A stretch of 64,000 nt of DNA, taken from Dickeya lacustris (lineage in GTDB: Bacteria; Pseudomonadota; Gammaproteobacteria; Enterobacterales; Enterobacteriaceae). The notes below the pieces were generated by a model. It ran no database searches. It was not told the origin of the DNA and was given only the letters and a program-made list of their open reading frames with translations. The stretch is from the NCBI RefSeq assembly GCF_029635795.1, contig NZ_CP114280.1, positions 2,170,001 to 2,234,000 of the forward strand, read 5' to 3'. Positions 1 to 9,898 of this stretch are shown here, in pieces (position 1 is the stretch's first letter; each line of letters opens with the position of its first letter). A program made the translations under genes and the position numbers.

Positions 1-48
1 GATGATAAACAGGGTAGTATCTTAGATGAATCCGTCGCTATCTTAAAC

Positions 49-85
49 AAAAGAAATCCCCTCGGCGGCAATCGCAACAAGGGGA
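49..85 (-). terminator. Probable intrinsic terminator after mlaB
   Basis: Read on the minus strand, an 8-bp stem (TCCCCTTG paired with CGAGGGGA, one G-U pair) is followed directly by TTTCTTTT. It lies about 25 bases past the mlaB stop and would end the mla transcript. In E. coli ibaG and murA follow mlaB; here they would lie off the left edge, so the terminator may be partial. Bases 1-48 show no gene. Confidence 0.5.
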
Positions 86-109
86 CGTGGCAGGGTAAAA
101 AACCGCCTT

Positions 110-412
110 TTACTCAGCCAACTGGATGGGAATGATTTCACTCAGGTTATACAACTGCACCAAAGTACGTAAGCGGTCACTCACTCCAGTAATAACCAGC
201 GTACTTCCCCGCTGTTTCTGCTGATGATAACAATGAACCAACAGCGCCAGCCCGGCAGAATCCACATGCTCCACGCGGCTGACATCCAGCGTCTGGCAAC
301 CATCGAGCAACGTCGCACGCTGCTGCCATAACGGCATCAGCGTGTGTCTATCAAGCGCACCCTCAAGAATGAGAATCGAGTTCTCCTGCCGCACGCCTAG
401 CGTATCAGCCAT
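110..412 (-). CDS. mlaB: MlaB, STAS-domain subunit of the Mla lipid transporter
   Basis: The 100-residue product is a single STAS domain with the typical core motif [16 protein letters not shown] around residues 43-58. MlaB binds the ATPase MlaF on the cytoplasmic side and is needed for assembly and activity of the MlaFEDB complex, which keeps phospholipids out of the outer leaflet of the outer membrane. It is the last gene of a five-gene minus-strand operon and its start overlaps the end of mlaC by 8 bases. Length and position match the E. coli gene. The identification rests on fold, neighbours and length together, because STAS domains alone are not specific. Confidence 0.93.
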   Translation of the reverse strand: MADTLGVRQENSILILEGALDRHTLMPLWQQRATLLDGCQTLDVSRVEHVDSAGLALLVHCYHQQKQRGSTLVITGVSDRLRTLVQLYNLSEIIPIQLAE

Positions 413-1037
413 TAGACTGACCCTGGGTGATAGACTGCGACGCCGCTGCCTGTAACTGCTGGGTCAGACCATCAACCCCCTTCTGGCGCAGCGTTGAGGC
501 CCACTCGTTTTGTTTGGTGGTAATCATGCTCACCCCCTCGGCAATCATGTCGTAAGCCTGCCAGTAACCGGTTTTGGTATTTTTACGCCACTGAAAATCA
601 AGACGAATCGGCGGGCGACCACCGTTATCGATAATGGTCACGCGAATAGAGACAATTTCTGCATTACCTAACGGCTGCTCGGGCGCAATCTCATAAGACT
701 GTCCATGGTATGAGGCCAGCGCCTGACCATAAGCCTGTTCCAGATAGGATTCAAACGCCGTGAAATACGCATCACGCTGCTCGGGCGTTGCGTTTTTATA
801 ATACTGCCCCAGTACCAGCGCACCGGCATATTTTACCTGCACGTAAGGGAGCAATTCATCACGCACAATCGCGCGGAGCATATTGGGGTCTTGCTTGATA
901 CGCGCCTGCTCATTTTTAAGCCTGTCGAATGTCTTTTGCGCCGCATCGCGCATCAGGCTATAGGGGTTCGTTTGATCGGCGGCGTTCACCAAAGGGGCGA
1001 TGATGAACAGCGCCACCATGAATAAGCGTTTTAACAT
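405..1037 (-). CDS. mlaC: MlaC, periplasmic phospholipid-binding shuttle
   Basis: The product (210 residues from the chosen start) has a hydrophobic N-terminal signal peptide ending near NAADQTN, then a Tol-Tol-Ttg2D fold with conserved stretches such as [19 protein letters not shown] and [18 protein letters not shown]. MlaC carries phospholipid between the outer-membrane MlaA-porin complex and the inner-membrane MlaFEDB complex. I chose the ATG at 1037, preceded by GAGAGGAC, rather than an upstream TTG, because it gives a proper signal peptide and matches the E. coli start. The gene lies between mlaD and mlaB in one transcription unit. Confidence 0.95.
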   Translation of the reverse strand: MLKRLFMVALFIIAPLVNAADQTNPYSLMRDAAQKTFDRLKNEQARIKQDPNMLRAIVRDELLPYVQVKYAGALVLGQYYKNATPEQRDAYFTAFESYLEQAYGQALASYHGQSYEIAPEQPLGNAEIVSIRVTIIDNGGRPPIRLDFQWRKNTKTGYWQAYDMIAEGVSMITTKQNEWASTLRQKGVDGLTQQLQAAASQSITQGQSNG

Positions 1038-1048
1038 GCTGTGTCCTC

Positions 1049-1630
1049 TCAAGGCTGTTGCGTCACAGGTTTTGCACTGGCGTCGGGTTTAGCTACGTCA
1101 CCCGCTTGCTGATTAGCGTTATTTTGATTCGCGCTATTTTGAGCGGCATTGTCAGTATTGTTACCACCGCTCTTATATAGGAATTGGCCGATAAGATCCT
1201 CAAGCACCATGGCGGACTTGGTATCCTGGACAGTCCCGCCATCTTGCAAAATACCGGTGCCCATATCAGCATCTTCAAAGCCAATATTTAACGCCAGATA
1301 TTGCTCCCCCAATAAACCCGACGTTCTCACCGCCAGCGAGCTGGTATCGGGAATATGGTTATAACGCTGGTCAATATCCATCGCCACACGCGGTAAATAG
1401 GTTTTGGTATCGAGCGAAATTGACGCCACCCGGCCAATTACCACACCGCCAATTTTCACCGGTGAACGCGCCTTGAGCCCGCCGATGTTGTCGAACGTCG
1501 CGTACAAACGATAAGTCTGCTGCTGCCCTAATGATTTCAGGTCAGCGACTTTCAGACATAAAAAGACTATGGCGAATAACGCAATCAGCATAAATACGCC
1601 AACCCAGACTTCATGTTTCTTTGTTTGCAT
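1049..1630 (-). CDS. mlaD: MlaD, MCE-domain lipid-binding subunit
   Basis: The protein (193 residues from ATG 1630) has one N-terminal membrane helix at about residues 8-28, an MCE domain ([20 protein letters not shown], then [23 protein letters not shown]), and an Asn/Gln/Ala-rich disordered tail. MlaD forms a hexameric ring on the periplasmic side of MlaE and receives or delivers phospholipid. Starting at [11 protein letters not shown] matches the E. coli start; the five codons upstream are probably untranslated. It follows mlaE with a gap of only 4 bases, so coupled translation is likely. The tail, with its [13 protein letters not shown] run, appears more repetitive than in E. coli. Confidence 0.95.
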   Translation of the reverse strand: MQTKKHEVWVGVFMLIALFAIVFLCLKVADLKSLGQQQTYRLYATFDNIGGLKARSPVKIGGVVIGRVASISLDTKTYLPRVAMDIDQRYNHIPDTSSLAVRTSGLLGEQYLALNIGFEDADMGTGILQDGGTVQDTKSAMVLEDLIGQFLYKSGGNNTDNAAQNSANQNNANQQAGDVAKPDASAKPVTQQP

Positions 1631-1634
1631 CGAC

Positions 1635-2417
1635 TTATTTCCCAAACATCAGTGCTGTAAGCACAAAATCTAACCCCAGTACCGCCAGCGATGAATGCAC
1701 CACGGTGCGAGTCGTCGCACGGCTGATGCCTTCTGACGTCGGAACGGCGTCATAACCATTAAACAGCGCAATCCAGGTGGCCGTTATTGCAAACACCAGG
1801 CTTTTGATAACGCAGTTAAGTAAATCTTTCTGCCACTCCACTGCGCTTTGCATGGCCGACCAGAAAAAGCCTCCGTCAATCCCTTTCCAGTCAACCCCGA
1901 CCAGCGCGCCGCCCCAGATCCCCACGGCAACAAAAATGACCGTCAGCAGCGGCATAGAAATCACCCCAGCCCAAAAACGCGGCGCAACAACGCGGCGCAA
2001 CGGGTCTACCGCCATCATTTCCATACTCGATAGCTGCTCGGTCGCTTTCATTAGCCCTATCTCTGCCGTCAGTGCCGACCCGGCGCGCCCGGCGAATAAC
2101 AAGGCGGTGACAACCGGGCCAAGCTCACGCAACAGCGATAACGCCACCATCATGCCAAGGCTGGCTTCGGCACTGTAGGTCGTCAGAACCAGATAGCCCT
2201 GCAACCCAAGCACCATTCCGATAAACACGCCGGAGACAATAATAATTAACAGCGACTGCACCCCGACGCTGTAAAGCTGCTTACGCAACAACGGCCACTG
2301 GCGGGCGGGCTCAGGCTTACCGACCAGCGCATTAAACAGCATCAGTCCGGCACGACCAAATGCGGCACAGACCTGGATACCGCGACGTCCCAAAGACGCC
2401 AATGTCTGTACTAGCAT
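1635..2417 (-). CDS. mlaE: MlaE, permease of the Mla lipid transporter
   Basis: This 260-residue integral membrane protein of the MlaE family has hydrophobic segments across its length and the family stretch [27 protein letters not shown] cut into motifs LLRELGPV and [12 protein letters not shown] near residues 95-120. Two copies form the membrane core that MlaF powers and MlaD caps. It sits between mlaF (3-base gap) and mlaD (4-base gap) in the operon. Length equals the E. coli protein and no abnormality is visible. Confidence 0.96.
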   Translation of the reverse strand: MLVQTLASLGRRGIQVCAAFGRAGLMLFNALVGKPEPARQWPLLRKQLYSVGVQSLLIIIVSGVFIGMVLGLQGYLVLTTYSAEASLGMMVALSLLRELGPVVTALLFAGRAGSALTAEIGLMKATEQLSSMEMMAVDPLRRVVAPRFWAGVISMPLLTVIFVAVGIWGGALVGVDWKGIDGGFFWSAMQSAVEWQKDLLNCVIKSLVFAITATWIALFNGYDAVPTSEGISRATTRTVVHSSLAVLGLDFVLTALMFGK

Positions 2418-2420
2418 GAA

Positions 2421-3230
2421 TTACTTACTCCCCTGACCTAACAAGCCTTGTTGGTAATCACCCGCCGGATAGCGGAACGGCACCGGCCCATCCGCGATCC
2501 CATCCAGAAACTGCCTGACGCGCGGGTCGCTGTTACGTTCCAGTTCGGCCGGTTCCCCTTGAGCGATAATTTTTTTATCCGCAATGATGTAGGCATAATC
2601 GGCAATACTCAGCACCTCGGGCACATCATGGGACACCACCACACAGGTTACGCCCAGCGCATGATTTAGCTCGGCAATCAGTTTCACCAACACACCCATG
2701 GTGATCGGGTCCTGGCCGACGAATGGCTCGTCAAACATGATTAACTGCGGCTCAAGCGCGATAGCGCGGGCCAACGCCACACGCCTCGCCATCCCACCGG
2801 ATAACTCGGACGGCATTAACTGCGCTGCGCCTCTGAGCCCCACCGCTTCGAGCTTCATCATGACCGTACTATGTAATAACGGCTCCGGCAGCTGTGTATG
2901 TTCACGTAGCGGCCAGGCCACATTGTCAAAGACGTTCAGGTCGGTAAACAGCGCGCCGGACTGAAACAACATGCTCATTTTTTTACGGACTTCATAAAGC
3001 CGGGCACGCGAGAGTGTCGGTATATTGTCACCATCAAACCAAATCTCTCCGCTATCAGGTTGCAGTTGGCCGCCAATCAGCCGCAACAGCGTGGTTTTAC
3101 CGATACCAGAAGGCCCCATGATGGCGGTAATTTTTCGCGTTGGCACAGTAAGAGAAATATCCGAAAAAATCGCTCTGTCGCCCCGCTGAAAACTCAGGCC
3201 GCGAATTTCTATCAGATTTTCGTGGTTCAT
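2421..3230 (-). CDS. mlaF: MlaF, ATPase of the Mla lipid transporter
   Basis: This 269-residue ABC ATPase has Walker A GPSGIGKT at 39-46, Q-loop Gln90, signature LSGGM at 143-147, and Walker B ending in Asp167-Glu168 (LIMFDEP). A C-terminal extension after about residue 240 is typical of MlaF, where it wraps over the partner subunit. It energises lipid movement through MlaE. It is the first gene of the mlaFEDCB operon; the divergent gene yrbG starts 270 bases away, so the operon promoter lies in 3231-3500. Confidence 0.96.
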   Translation of the reverse strand: MNHENLIEIRGLSFQRGDRAIFSDISLTVPTRKITAIMGPSGIGKTTLLRLIGGQLQPDSGEIWFDGDNIPTLSRARLYEVRKKMSMLFQSGALFTDLNVFDNVAWPLREHTQLPEPLLHSTVMMKLEAVGLRGAAQLMPSELSGGMARRVALARAIALEPQLIMFDEPFVGQDPITMGVLVKLIAELNHALGVTCVVVSHDVPEVLSIADYAYIIADKKIIAQGEPAELERNSDPRVRQFLDGIADGPVPFRYPAGDYQQGLLGQGSK

Positions 3231-3500
3231 GGTCTTTTCCTTCTACAACCGCCAGTGACGGCCACCAGCGTTCATCGTTAGCGACAATGATCGGAGGTGA
3301 GCCCGCATTTCGCGGTGCTTAATGTTACAGAATCCGCGCCGCAGGTCGTGACCAAAGTTGCCATTGGTTTTACTTTTTCGCCCTACGCAGTCAGAATTAG
3401 CGCCAACGAGGGGAAATGGCGGTTTTTGTTTGCTATTCGTCCAAAAAGACTGGTTTGTTCGCCAATAAACCGGTGATTATACCTGAATAAAGGACGCTGC

Positions 3501-4463
3501 ATGCTTTTTGCGACAGTGCTGTTAGTCATTGGTTTAGTGTTATTGGTTTATGGCGCCGACCGTTTGGTCTATGGCGCAGCGGTGCTGGCCCGCTCATTTG
3601 GCGTTCCCCCCATGATAATCGGTATGACCATTGTGAGCATGGGCACATCGTTACCGGAATTGATGGTATCGACCACCGCCGCACTGAATCATCAAACCGA
3701 TATGGCGGTTGGCAACGTGCTGGGCTCGAACATCGCCAATATTCTGCTTATCCTCGGCAGCGCGGTGTTGATTAGGCCGTTAACGTTACACTCCTCGCTG
3801 TTACGCCAGGAATTACCGCCGATGCTACTCGTCACCGTACTGTGCGGCCTTGTCTTGCATGATCATTTTCTCAGCCGCCTGGATGGTCTCCTGCTGCTGC
3901 TGGCTGCAACAGGCTGCCTTTTGTTGATGCTGCGCATGGCGCGCCTTGCCCAACGTCAGGGGGAAGATAGCCTGACACGGGAGCAACTGGCTGAATTACC
4001 ACGCGAAAATAATGCGACGGTGGCACTGTTATGGCTAATGCTTGGCTTAATCATTCTGCCTATGTCTGCACGCATTGTGATAGATAACGCAACCGTCATC
4101 GCGAATTACTTTAATATCAGCGAGCTGACTATCGGGCTGACGGTGCTCGCCATCGGCACCAGCCTGCCCGAACTAGCGACGGCGATTGTCGGCACGCTGA
4201 AAAAAGAAGACGACATTGCGCTGGGTAATTTAATTGGCTCGAATATTTTTAACATCGGAATCGTGTTGGGAGTACCCGCGCTGCTCTCTCCCGGTGCCGT
4301 GAACCCACAAGCCTTCACACGCGATTACTGGGTAATGCTGGGAGTCAGCGTACTTTTGAGCGTTCTTTGTCTTCGCCAGAAACGGCGCATCGGTCAGGGT
4401 GCGGGCGCATTACTCGTCTGTGCGTTTATTGCGTACCTTTCGGTGCTGTTCTTGTTCTCATAG
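3501..4463 (+). CDS. yrbG: YrbG, CaCA-family sodium/calcium antiporter
   Basis: The 320-residue membrane protein is an inverted duplication. Each half has the CaCA alpha-repeat: GMTIVSMGTSLPELMVS near residues 43-59 and GLTVLAIGTSLPELATA near 213-229, each followed by a GNVLGSNIANI or GNLIGSNIFNI segment that supplies ion ligands. The family exchanges cations such as Na+/Ca2+ across the inner membrane; the physiological role of YrbG is not settled. It is divergent from mlaF and directly precedes kdsD, as in E. coli. TAAAGGACGC stands before the ATG. Confidence 0.93.
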   Translation: MLFATVLLVIGLVLLVYGADRLVYGAAVLARSFGVPPMIIGMTIVSMGTSLPELMVSTTAALNHQTDMAVGNVLGSNIANILLILGSAVLIRPLTLHSSLLRQELPPMLLVTVLCGLVLHDHFLSRLDGLLLLLAATGCLLLMLRMARLAQRQGEDSLTREQLAELPRENNATVALLWLMLGLIILPMSARIVIDNATVIANYFNISELTIGLTVLAIGTSLPELATAIVGTLKKEDDIALGNLIGSNIFNIGIVLGVPALLSPGAVNPQAFTRDYWVMLGVSVLLSVLCLRQKRRIGQGAGALLVCAFIAYLSVLFLFS

Positions 4464-4493
4464 CCAGAGCATCGGCAACGCAGGATGTTTTAC

Positions 4494-5516
4494 ATGTCTC
4501 AAGACCATCAAACACAGATATCCAGTCAAAAGAACCGTTTTGATTTTCAGGCCGCAGGGCGGCAGGTGTTATCAATCGAGCGTGATAGCCTCGCGCAATT
4601 AGATAGGTACATTGATGACAACTTTTCCCGCGCCTGTGAGCAAATGTTCGCCTGCCACGGTAAGGTCGTGGTGATGGGCATGGGTAAATCGGGTCATATT
4701 GGCTGTAAAATGGCCGCGACCTTTGCCAGCACCGGTACACCGGCTTTTTTTGTCCATCCCGGCGAGGCCAGTCACGGCGATCTGGGGATGATAACCCGGC
4801 AAGATATCGTGCTGGCGATTTCCAATTCTGGCGAATCCCATGAGATTCTGGCATTAATTCCGGTGCTTAAGCGCTTGCAGATATGCCTTATCTGCATGAC
4901 CGGCAACCCGGACAGCACGATGGCGAAAACCGCCGACATTCATCTGTGTATCAGCGTGCCACAAGAAGCCTGCCCGCTGGGGCTGGCACCGACATCCAGC
5001 ACCACCGCCACGCTGGTGATGGGGGATGCTCTGGCAGTCGCTCTGCTGCAAGCACGTGGCTTTACTGCCGAAGATTTCGCACTGTCGCACCCCGGCGGCG
5101 CACTTGGCCGCAAGCTGCTCTTGCGGGTTAACGATATTATGCACCGCGATGACGAGGTGCCTCGCGTCAATAAAGACGCCTCGCTGCGCGACGCGCTGCT
5201 GGAAATTACGCGTAAGAATCTCGGCATGACGGTGATTTGCGGCCCGGACAGTAACGGCCTTCACAACGATCATATCGAAGGTATCTTTACCGACGGGGAC
5301 TTGCGCCGGGTCTTTGATATGAACATCAATTTGAACAATGCGCGTATTACTGATGTGATGACCCGTGGCGGCATTCGTGTCACACCGCAAATGTTGGCTG
5401 TCGATGCGCTCAATGTGATGCAATCGCGCCACATTACTTCATTGCTGGTGGCAGAGAACGATCGGCTGTTGGGAATTGTTCACATGCACGATATGCTGCG
5501 TGCCGGCGTGGTATAA
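4494..5516 (+). CDS. kdsD: KdsD, D-arabinose 5-phosphate isomerase
   Basis: KdsD converts ribulose 5-phosphate to arabinose 5-phosphate, the first step toward Kdo of LPS. The N-terminal half is an SIS domain (GMGKSGHIG, NSGESHEI, LGLAPTSSTT) and the C-terminal part holds two CBS domains (from about residue 210, ending LLGIVHMHDMLRAGVV). I chose the second Met (MSQDHQ, base 4494) because AGGA lies 8 bases upstream; the Met at 4485 has no room for a ribosome site. The result is 340 residues, slightly longer than E. coli KdsD (328), with extra residues at the N-terminus and an insertion between the CBS domains (DSNGLHNDH). Confidence 0.95.
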   Translation: MSQDHQTQISSQKNRFDFQAAGRQVLSIERDSLAQLDRYIDDNFSRACEQMFACHGKVVVMGMGKSGHIGCKMAATFASTGTPAFFVHPGEASHGDLGMITRQDIVLAISNSGESHEILALIPVLKRLQICLICMTGNPDSTMAKTADIHLCISVPQEACPLGLAPTSSTTATLVMGDALAVALLQARGFTAEDFALSHPGGALGRKLLLRVNDIMHRDDEVPRVNKDASLRDALLEITRKNLGMTVICGPDSNGLHNDHIEGIFTDGDLRRVFDMNINLNNARITDVMTRGGIRVTPQMLAVDALNVMQSRHITSLLVAENDRLLGIVHMHDMLRAGVV

Positions 5517-5563
5517 CCCGGCAACAGCGCTGCATAAAAGAATTAAAAATCAAGGATATGTAA

Positions 5564-6130
5564 ATGAGTGAAATCCGTGCGCAAACTGAGACGTGCTACG
5601 GCCCCGTCGATACCGAGGTGATGCTCCGCGCCCGGGATATCCGTCTGTTAATTTGCGATGTTGACGGCGTGCTTTCTGACGGTTTGATTTATATGGGCAA
5701 TCAGGGCGAAGAACTCAAGGCGTTTAACGTACGAGACGGTTACGGTCTGCGTTGTCTGCTCACCTCAGACATCGACGTTGCCATTATTACTGGCCGCTCG
5801 TCGCAGTTATTGATTGATCGCTGCCAGACACTGGGCATCCAGCATCTTTATCAGGGACAGTCCGATAAGCTTTTGGCCTTCCGCGAGCTGTTAGATACAC
5901 TGTCGCTTACTGCCAATCAGGTCGCCTATATCGGTGATGACTTGATTGACTGGCCGGTGATGGCGGAAGTCGGGCTGAGTGTCGCGGTGGCCGATGCACA
6001 CCCGCTGCTGCTGCCACGGGCTCACTATGTCACACGCATTGCCGGTGGCCGGGGTGCGGTAAGGGAGATTTGCGATCTTATCCTGCTGGCGCAGGATAAG
6101 CTGGCGTTCGCCAAAGGGCTATCAATATGA
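5564..6130 (+). CDS. kdsC: KdsC, Kdo 8-phosphate phosphatase
   Basis: This 188-residue C0-type HAD phosphatase has the nucleophile motif CDVDGVLSDG with Asp32 and Asp34, the Thr/Ser motif IITGRSS, and the metal-binding YIGDDLIDWPVM. It has no cap domain and works as a tetramer, releasing phosphate from Kdo 8-phosphate in the cytoplasm. CAAGGATATGTAA precedes the start. It overlaps lptC by 4 bases, so synthesis of the Kdo precursor and LPS export are translationally linked. Confidence 0.96.
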   Translation: MSEIRAQTETCYGPVDTEVMLRARDIRLLICDVDGVLSDGLIYMGNQGEELKAFNVRDGYGLRCLLTSDIDVAIITGRSSQLLIDRCQTLGIQHLYQGQSDKLLAFRELLDTLSLTANQVAYIGDDLIDWPVMAEVGLSVAVADAHPLLLPRAHYVTRIAGGRGAVREICDLILLAQDKLAFAKGLSI

Positions 6131-6696
6131 GTAAGACTAAAGTCTGGCTGACCTTATTACTGGCATTGATTGCGCTGGTGTTGCTCGGCTTAAACCTGAC
6201 CAGCACACGCGAGGCAGGCAGCCAGAGCGTCGGGCAAAGCAATGAACCGACCTACACCATGCAAAAAAACATCACCGTGGTGTATGACCCTACGGGAAAA
6301 CTGAGTTACAAACTGATAGCCGATAACGCCGATCACTATGGCGTCGAACAGGTGAGCTGGTTTAGCCAGCCGGTAGCCACCATGTTTAATGAACAGGCGG
6401 TAGCGACCTGGTCTGTCCGTGCCGATCGCGCCAAATTGACGAAAGATCGTATGCTTTATCTGTATGGGCATGTGGAGGTCAACAGCCTGACTAACGATTC
6501 GCAGCTAGAACGAATCAAAACGGACAATGCGCAGATAAATCTGATAACGCAGGACGTGACATCGGATGATGAAGTCACCCTGTACGGTGTCAACTTTACC
6601 TCTAACGGGCTGAAAATGCGTGGGAATCTGCGCAGTAAAACCGCTGAGTTGATCGATAAGGTAAAATCCTATTATGAAATTCAACCTAAAAATTAA
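6127..6696 (+). CDS. lptC: LptC, inner-membrane anchored LPS transport protein
   Basis: The 189-residue product has one N-terminal membrane helix (about residues 7-25) followed by a periplasmic beta-jellyroll of the OstA/LptC family. LptC accepts LPS from LptB2FG and passes it to LptA along the periplasmic bridge. It overlaps kdsC by 4 bases and lptA by 23 bases, an unusually tight arrangement shared with E. coli. Length and the YDPTGKLSYKL segment agree with the family. Confidence 0.94.
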   Translation: MSKTKVWLTLLLALIALVLLGLNLTSTREAGSQSVGQSNEPTYTMQKNITVVYDPTGKLSYKLIADNADHYGVEQVSWFSQPVATMFNEQAVATWSVRADRAKLTKDRMLYLYGHVEVNSLTNDSQLERIKTDNAQINLITQDVTSDDEVTLYGVNFTSNGLKMRGNLRSKTAELIDKVKSYYEIQPKN

Positions 6697-7267
6697 TGCG
6701 CTGCGTAGCACGCTTCTTGCCAGCTCACTGTTCGCCGTCAGTATTCCGGCACTGGCATTAACCGGGGATACGGAACAACCGATTAACATTACCTCCGACC
6801 AGCAGGCGCTGGACATGCAGGGTAATGTGGTGACATTTACCGGCAACGTTATCGTGACGCAGGGCTCAATCAAAGCGCAGGCCGATAAAGTGGTTATCAC
6901 ACGCCCCAACGGTCAACAGGGCCATGAGGTCATCGAGGGCTATGGCAACCCGGCGACCTTCTACCAGATGCAGGACAACGGTAAGGCCGTCAAAGGCCAC
7001 TCACTGAAAATCCGCTACGAGATGGATAAGCAACTGGTGATTCTGACCGGTGATGCCTATCTGGAACAGCTCGATAGCAATGTTAAAGGCGACCGCATCA
7101 CCTATCTGGTACAACAGCAACAGATGGAAGCGTTTAGCGATAAAGGCAAGCGAGTCACCACGGTATTGGTGCCAAACCAGCTACAGGATAAAGGCAACCA
7201 GAACGGTGCCAAACCCGCAGCAGGCAATGCGGCCAAGCCCTCCAAACAACCGTCAGTAGCGCACTAA
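6674..7267 (+). CDS. lptA: LptA, periplasmic LPS bridge protein
   Basis: LptA (197 residues) has a signal peptide with a probable cleavage after ALA near residue 29, then the OstA-like domain (QPINITSDQQALDMQGNVV, FTGNVIVTQGSIKAQADKV). It oligomerises head to tail between LptC and LptD and carries LPS across the periplasm. The C-terminal tail after residue 165 is rich in Gln, Asn, Ala and Lys and is probably disordered. The start lies inside the end of lptC, and the stop is 3 bases before lptB. Confidence 0.95.
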   Translation: MKFNLKINALRSTLLASSLFAVSIPALALTGDTEQPINITSDQQALDMQGNVVTFTGNVIVTQGSIKAQADKVVITRPNGQQGHEVIEGYGNPATFYQMQDNGKAVKGHSLKIRYEMDKQLVILTGDAYLEQLDSNVKGDRITYLVQQQQMEAFSDKGKRVTTVLVPNQLQDKGNQNGAKPAAGNAAKPSKQPSVAH

Positions 7268-7270
7268 CTC

Positions 7271-7996
7271 ATGGCAACATTAATCGCTGAAAGCCTGGCC
7301 AAGGCGTATAAAGGCCGCAAAGTGGTGGAAAACGTCAGCCTGACGGTGAATTCAGGCGAAATCGTTGGTTTATTGGGGCCAAATGGTGCCGGTAAAACCA
7401 CCACGTTTTATATGGTTGTGGGCATTGTGCCCCGTGATGAAGGGCGAATCATCATCGATGATGACGATATTAGCCTGCTCCCGCTGCACGAACGGGCCCG
7501 TCGCGGTATCGGTTATCTGCCGCAGGAAGCCTCGATTTTCCGCCGTCTTAGCGTGTACGACAATCTGATGGCGGTGCTGGAGATAAGAAAAGATCTCACG
7601 CATGAGCAACAGCAGGATCGCGCTAACGAGCTGATGGAAGAGTTTCATATCAGCCATTTGCGCGACAACCTCGGTCAGTCACTGTCCGGCGGTGAACGTC
7701 GCCGGGTGGAAATTGCCCGTGCGCTGGCGGCTAACCCGAAATTTATTCTGCTCGATGAACCCTTTGCCGGGGTTGACCCGATTTCGGTTATCGACATCAA
7801 AAAAATCATCGAACATCTGCGTGACAGCGGGCTTGGCGTGTTGATTACCGACCACAATGTCCGTGAAACGCTGGATGTCTGCGAACGTGCTTATATCGTC
7901 AGTCAAGGTCAGCTTATTGCCCACGGCGCGCCGATGGATATACTGGCGAATGAGCAGGTTAAACGCGTCTATCTGGGCGAAGACTTCCGACTCTGA
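7271..7996 (+). CDS. lptB: LptB, ATPase of the LPS exporter
   Basis: This 241-residue ABC ATPase has Walker A GPNGAGKT at 36-43, signature [15 protein letters not shown], Walker [13 protein letters not shown] and the H-loop ITDHNVRE. Two LptB subunits with LptF and LptG pull LPS out of the inner membrane. It closes the lptCAB group and is followed after 65 bases by rpoN, the conserved gammaproteobacterial order. Confidence 0.97.
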   Translation: MATLIAESLAKAYKGRKVVENVSLTVNSGEIVGLLGPNGAGKTTTFYMVVGIVPRDEGRIIIDDDDISLLPLHERARRGIGYLPQEASIFRRLSVYDNLMAVLEIRKDLTHEQQQDRANELMEEFHISHLRDNLGQSLSGGERRRVEIARALAANPKFILLDEPFAGVDPISVIDIKKIIEHLRDSGLGVLITDHNVRETLDVCERAYIVSQGQLIAHGAPMDILANEQVKRVYLGEDFRL

Positions 7997-8061
7997 TAAC
8001 GTCATGTGTTAGGTTGATTATTCAATTCAATTGATCGTTCAAAAGGAAGTTAGCGCACGCT

Positions 8062-9495
8062 ATGAAGCAAGGTTTGCAACTCAGGCTTAGTCAGCAACTG
8101 GCAATGACACCGCAGCTACAGCAAGCCATCAGGCTGCTGCAACTGTCCACGCTTGAACTCCAGCAAGAAATTCAACAGGCGCTGGAAAGCAATCCATTGC
8201 TGGAGCAAGCAGACATCCATGACGAGATAGAAACCCGCGAGAGCAGCGAAACCGAAGCCCTGGATACACGGGAAGCGCTGGAACAAAAGGAGATGCCAGA
8301 AGAGTTGCCGCTGGATGCAGCGTGGGATGAAATCTACACCGCTGGCACGCCGTCTGGCACCAGCACCGATTATCGCGATGACGAGTTACCGGTTTATCAA
8401 GGTGAAACCACCCAGACGCTACAGGATTATCTGATGTGGCAAGTGGAGCTGACGCCGTTTTCTGACACCGACGCCGCCATCGCGACCTCGATTGTCGATG
8501 CGGTAGATAACACCGGTTATCTGACCGTATCGCTGGAAGATATCCGCGATAGCATCGGCGATGACGACGTGACGATGGAAGAAGTGGAAGCCGTGCTAAA
8601 GCGCGTGCAGCGTTTCGACCCGGTTGGCGTTGCCGCCCGAGATTTACGCGAATGTTTGCTGGTACAGCTGTCGCAATTTAACAGCGCCACACCACGCCTT
8701 GCCGAAGCTAAACTTATCGTCAGCGATTACCTCGATTTGCTGGCTAATCACGACTTTCGCGCGCTGATCCGCTCCAGTCGGCTCAAAGAAGAGGTGCTAA
8801 AAGAAGCCCTGGCGCTGATTCAATCACTGGACCCACGCCCGGGGCAGTCGATTCATACCGGCGAGTCGGAATACGTGATTCCTGATGTGTTGGTGCGCAA
8901 AGCGCAAGGCCACTGGACGGTAGAGCTCAACACCGACAGCGTGCCGCGTTTGCAAATCAACCAACAATACGCCGCGCTTGGCAATAGCGCGCGTAATGAC
9001 AGCGACGGCCAATTTATTCGCAGCCATTTGCAAGAAGCGCGCTGGCTGATTAAAAGCCTGGAGAGCCGCAACGATACCCTGCTTAAAGTGACCCGCTGTA
9101 TAGTAGAACAGCAGCAAGCGTTCTTCGAACAGGGTGAAGAATTTATGCGGCCAATGGTACTGGCGGATATCGCTCAGGCCGTTGATATGCATGAATCAAC
9201 GATTTCCCGCGTGACCACCCAGAAATTTTTGCACAGCCCACGCGGTATTTTTGAGCTGAAGTATTTCTTTTCCAGTCATGTGAACACCGACAGTGGCGGT
9301 GAGGCGTCATCCACAGCCATTCGGGCACTGGTCAAGAAACTGATTGCAGCGGAGAATCCCGCGAAACCGCTGAGTGACAGCAAGCTGACATCAATGCTTT
9401 CCGAACAGGGGATCATTGTCGCCCGCCGTACTGTTGCCAAGTATCGAGAGTCTTTATCTATCCCGCCGTCAAACCAGCGCAAACAGTTGGTTTGA
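8062..9495 (+). CDS. rpoN: RpoN, RNA polymerase sigma-54 factor
   Basis: The 477-residue protein starts with the Gln/Leu-rich activator-interaction region ([18 protein letters not shown]), followed by an acidic region (about 55-110), the core-binding domain, a helix-turn-helix near 365-390, and the RpoN box [10 protein letters not shown] near residues 454-463. Sigma-54 recognises -24/-12 promoters and needs an ATP-driven activator. A good candidate target lies in this window, the -24/-12 element at 54043-54058. It heads the rpoN-hpf-ptsN-rapZ-ptsO group. Confidence 0.98.
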   Translation: MKQGLQLRLSQQLAMTPQLQQAIRLLQLSTLELQQEIQQALESNPLLEQADIHDEIETRESSETEALDTREALEQKEMPEELPLDAAWDEIYTAGTPSGTSTDYRDDELPVYQGETTQTLQDYLMWQVELTPFSDTDAAIATSIVDAVDNTGYLTVSLEDIRDSIGDDDVTMEEVEAVLKRVQRFDPVGVAARDLRECLLVQLSQFNSATPRLAEAKLIVSDYLDLLANHDFRALIRSSRLKEEVLKEALALIQSLDPRPGQSIHTGESEYVIPDVLVRKAQGHWTVELNTDSVPRLQINQQYAALGNSARNDSDGQFIRSHLQEARWLIKSLESRNDTLLKVTRCIVEQQQAFFEQGEEFMRPMVLADIAQAVDMHESTISRVTTQKFLHSPRGIFELKYFFSSHVNTDSGGEASSTAIRALVKKLIAAENPAKPLSDSKLTSMLSEQGIIVARRTVAKYRESLSIPPSNQRKQLV

Positions 9496-9519
9496 CCCCT
9501 ACATGAGAAGGAAGACGAT

Positions 9520-9807
9520 ATGCAGCTTAACATTACCGGACACCACGTTGAGATAACCGATGCTCTGCGCGAATTTGTCACCGCAAAGTTTGCCAAACTT
9601 GAGCAATACTTTGATCGTATCAATCAGGTGCATGTGGTATTGAAAGTGGAAAGGATCCTGCACATTGCAGACGCCACTTTACATGTGAATGGTGGAGAGC
9701 TGCATGCCACGTCGGAAGCGGATGATATGTATGCCGCCATCGATCTGTTGATCGATAAGCTGGCGAGACAGTTAAATAAACATAAGGATAAACTGAAACA
9801 GCACTGA
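9520..9807 (+). CDS. hpf: HPF, ribosome hibernation promoting factor
   Basis: This is a 95-residue short-form HPF/YfiA protein beginning MQLNITGHHVEITDALREFV and ending in a basic helix (RQLNKHKDKLKQH). It binds in the 30S mRNA channel and helps form 100S dimers in stationary phase. GAGAAGGAAG precedes the start. It lies 24 bases after rpoN and before ptsN, the standard order. Confidence 0.97.
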   Translation: MQLNITGHHVEITDALREFVTAKFAKLEQYFDRINQVHVVLKVERILHIADATLHVNGGELHATSEADDMYAAIDLLIDKLARQLNKHKDKLKQH

Positions 9808-9835
9808 TGTTGCCTGTTTCAGGTGCAGGGAGCAC

Positions 9836-9862
9836 TCCGGCCTGCCGCATTTGCAGGCCGGA
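9836..9862 (+). terminator. Perfect 10-bp hairpin between hpf and ptsN
   Basis: TCCGGCCTGC and GCAGGCCGGA form a perfect 10-bp stem around a 7-base loop, 28 bases after the hpf stop and 36 bases before the ptsN start. There is no T run after it, so full termination is unlikely. It more probably acts as an RNA-stabilising or partial stop element that separates hpf and ptsN levels. Confidence 0.5.
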
Positions 9863-9898
9863 TACCCGAAGGCAACCGTGTCGTTAAGTGAATGTATC

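Noticed and set aside
4426..4854. Minus-strand open frames over kdsD and similar long antisense frames over aaeB, accC and aapJ
   Set aside because: They are shadows of strong codon bias in genes on the other strand, without ribosome sites or recognisable domains.
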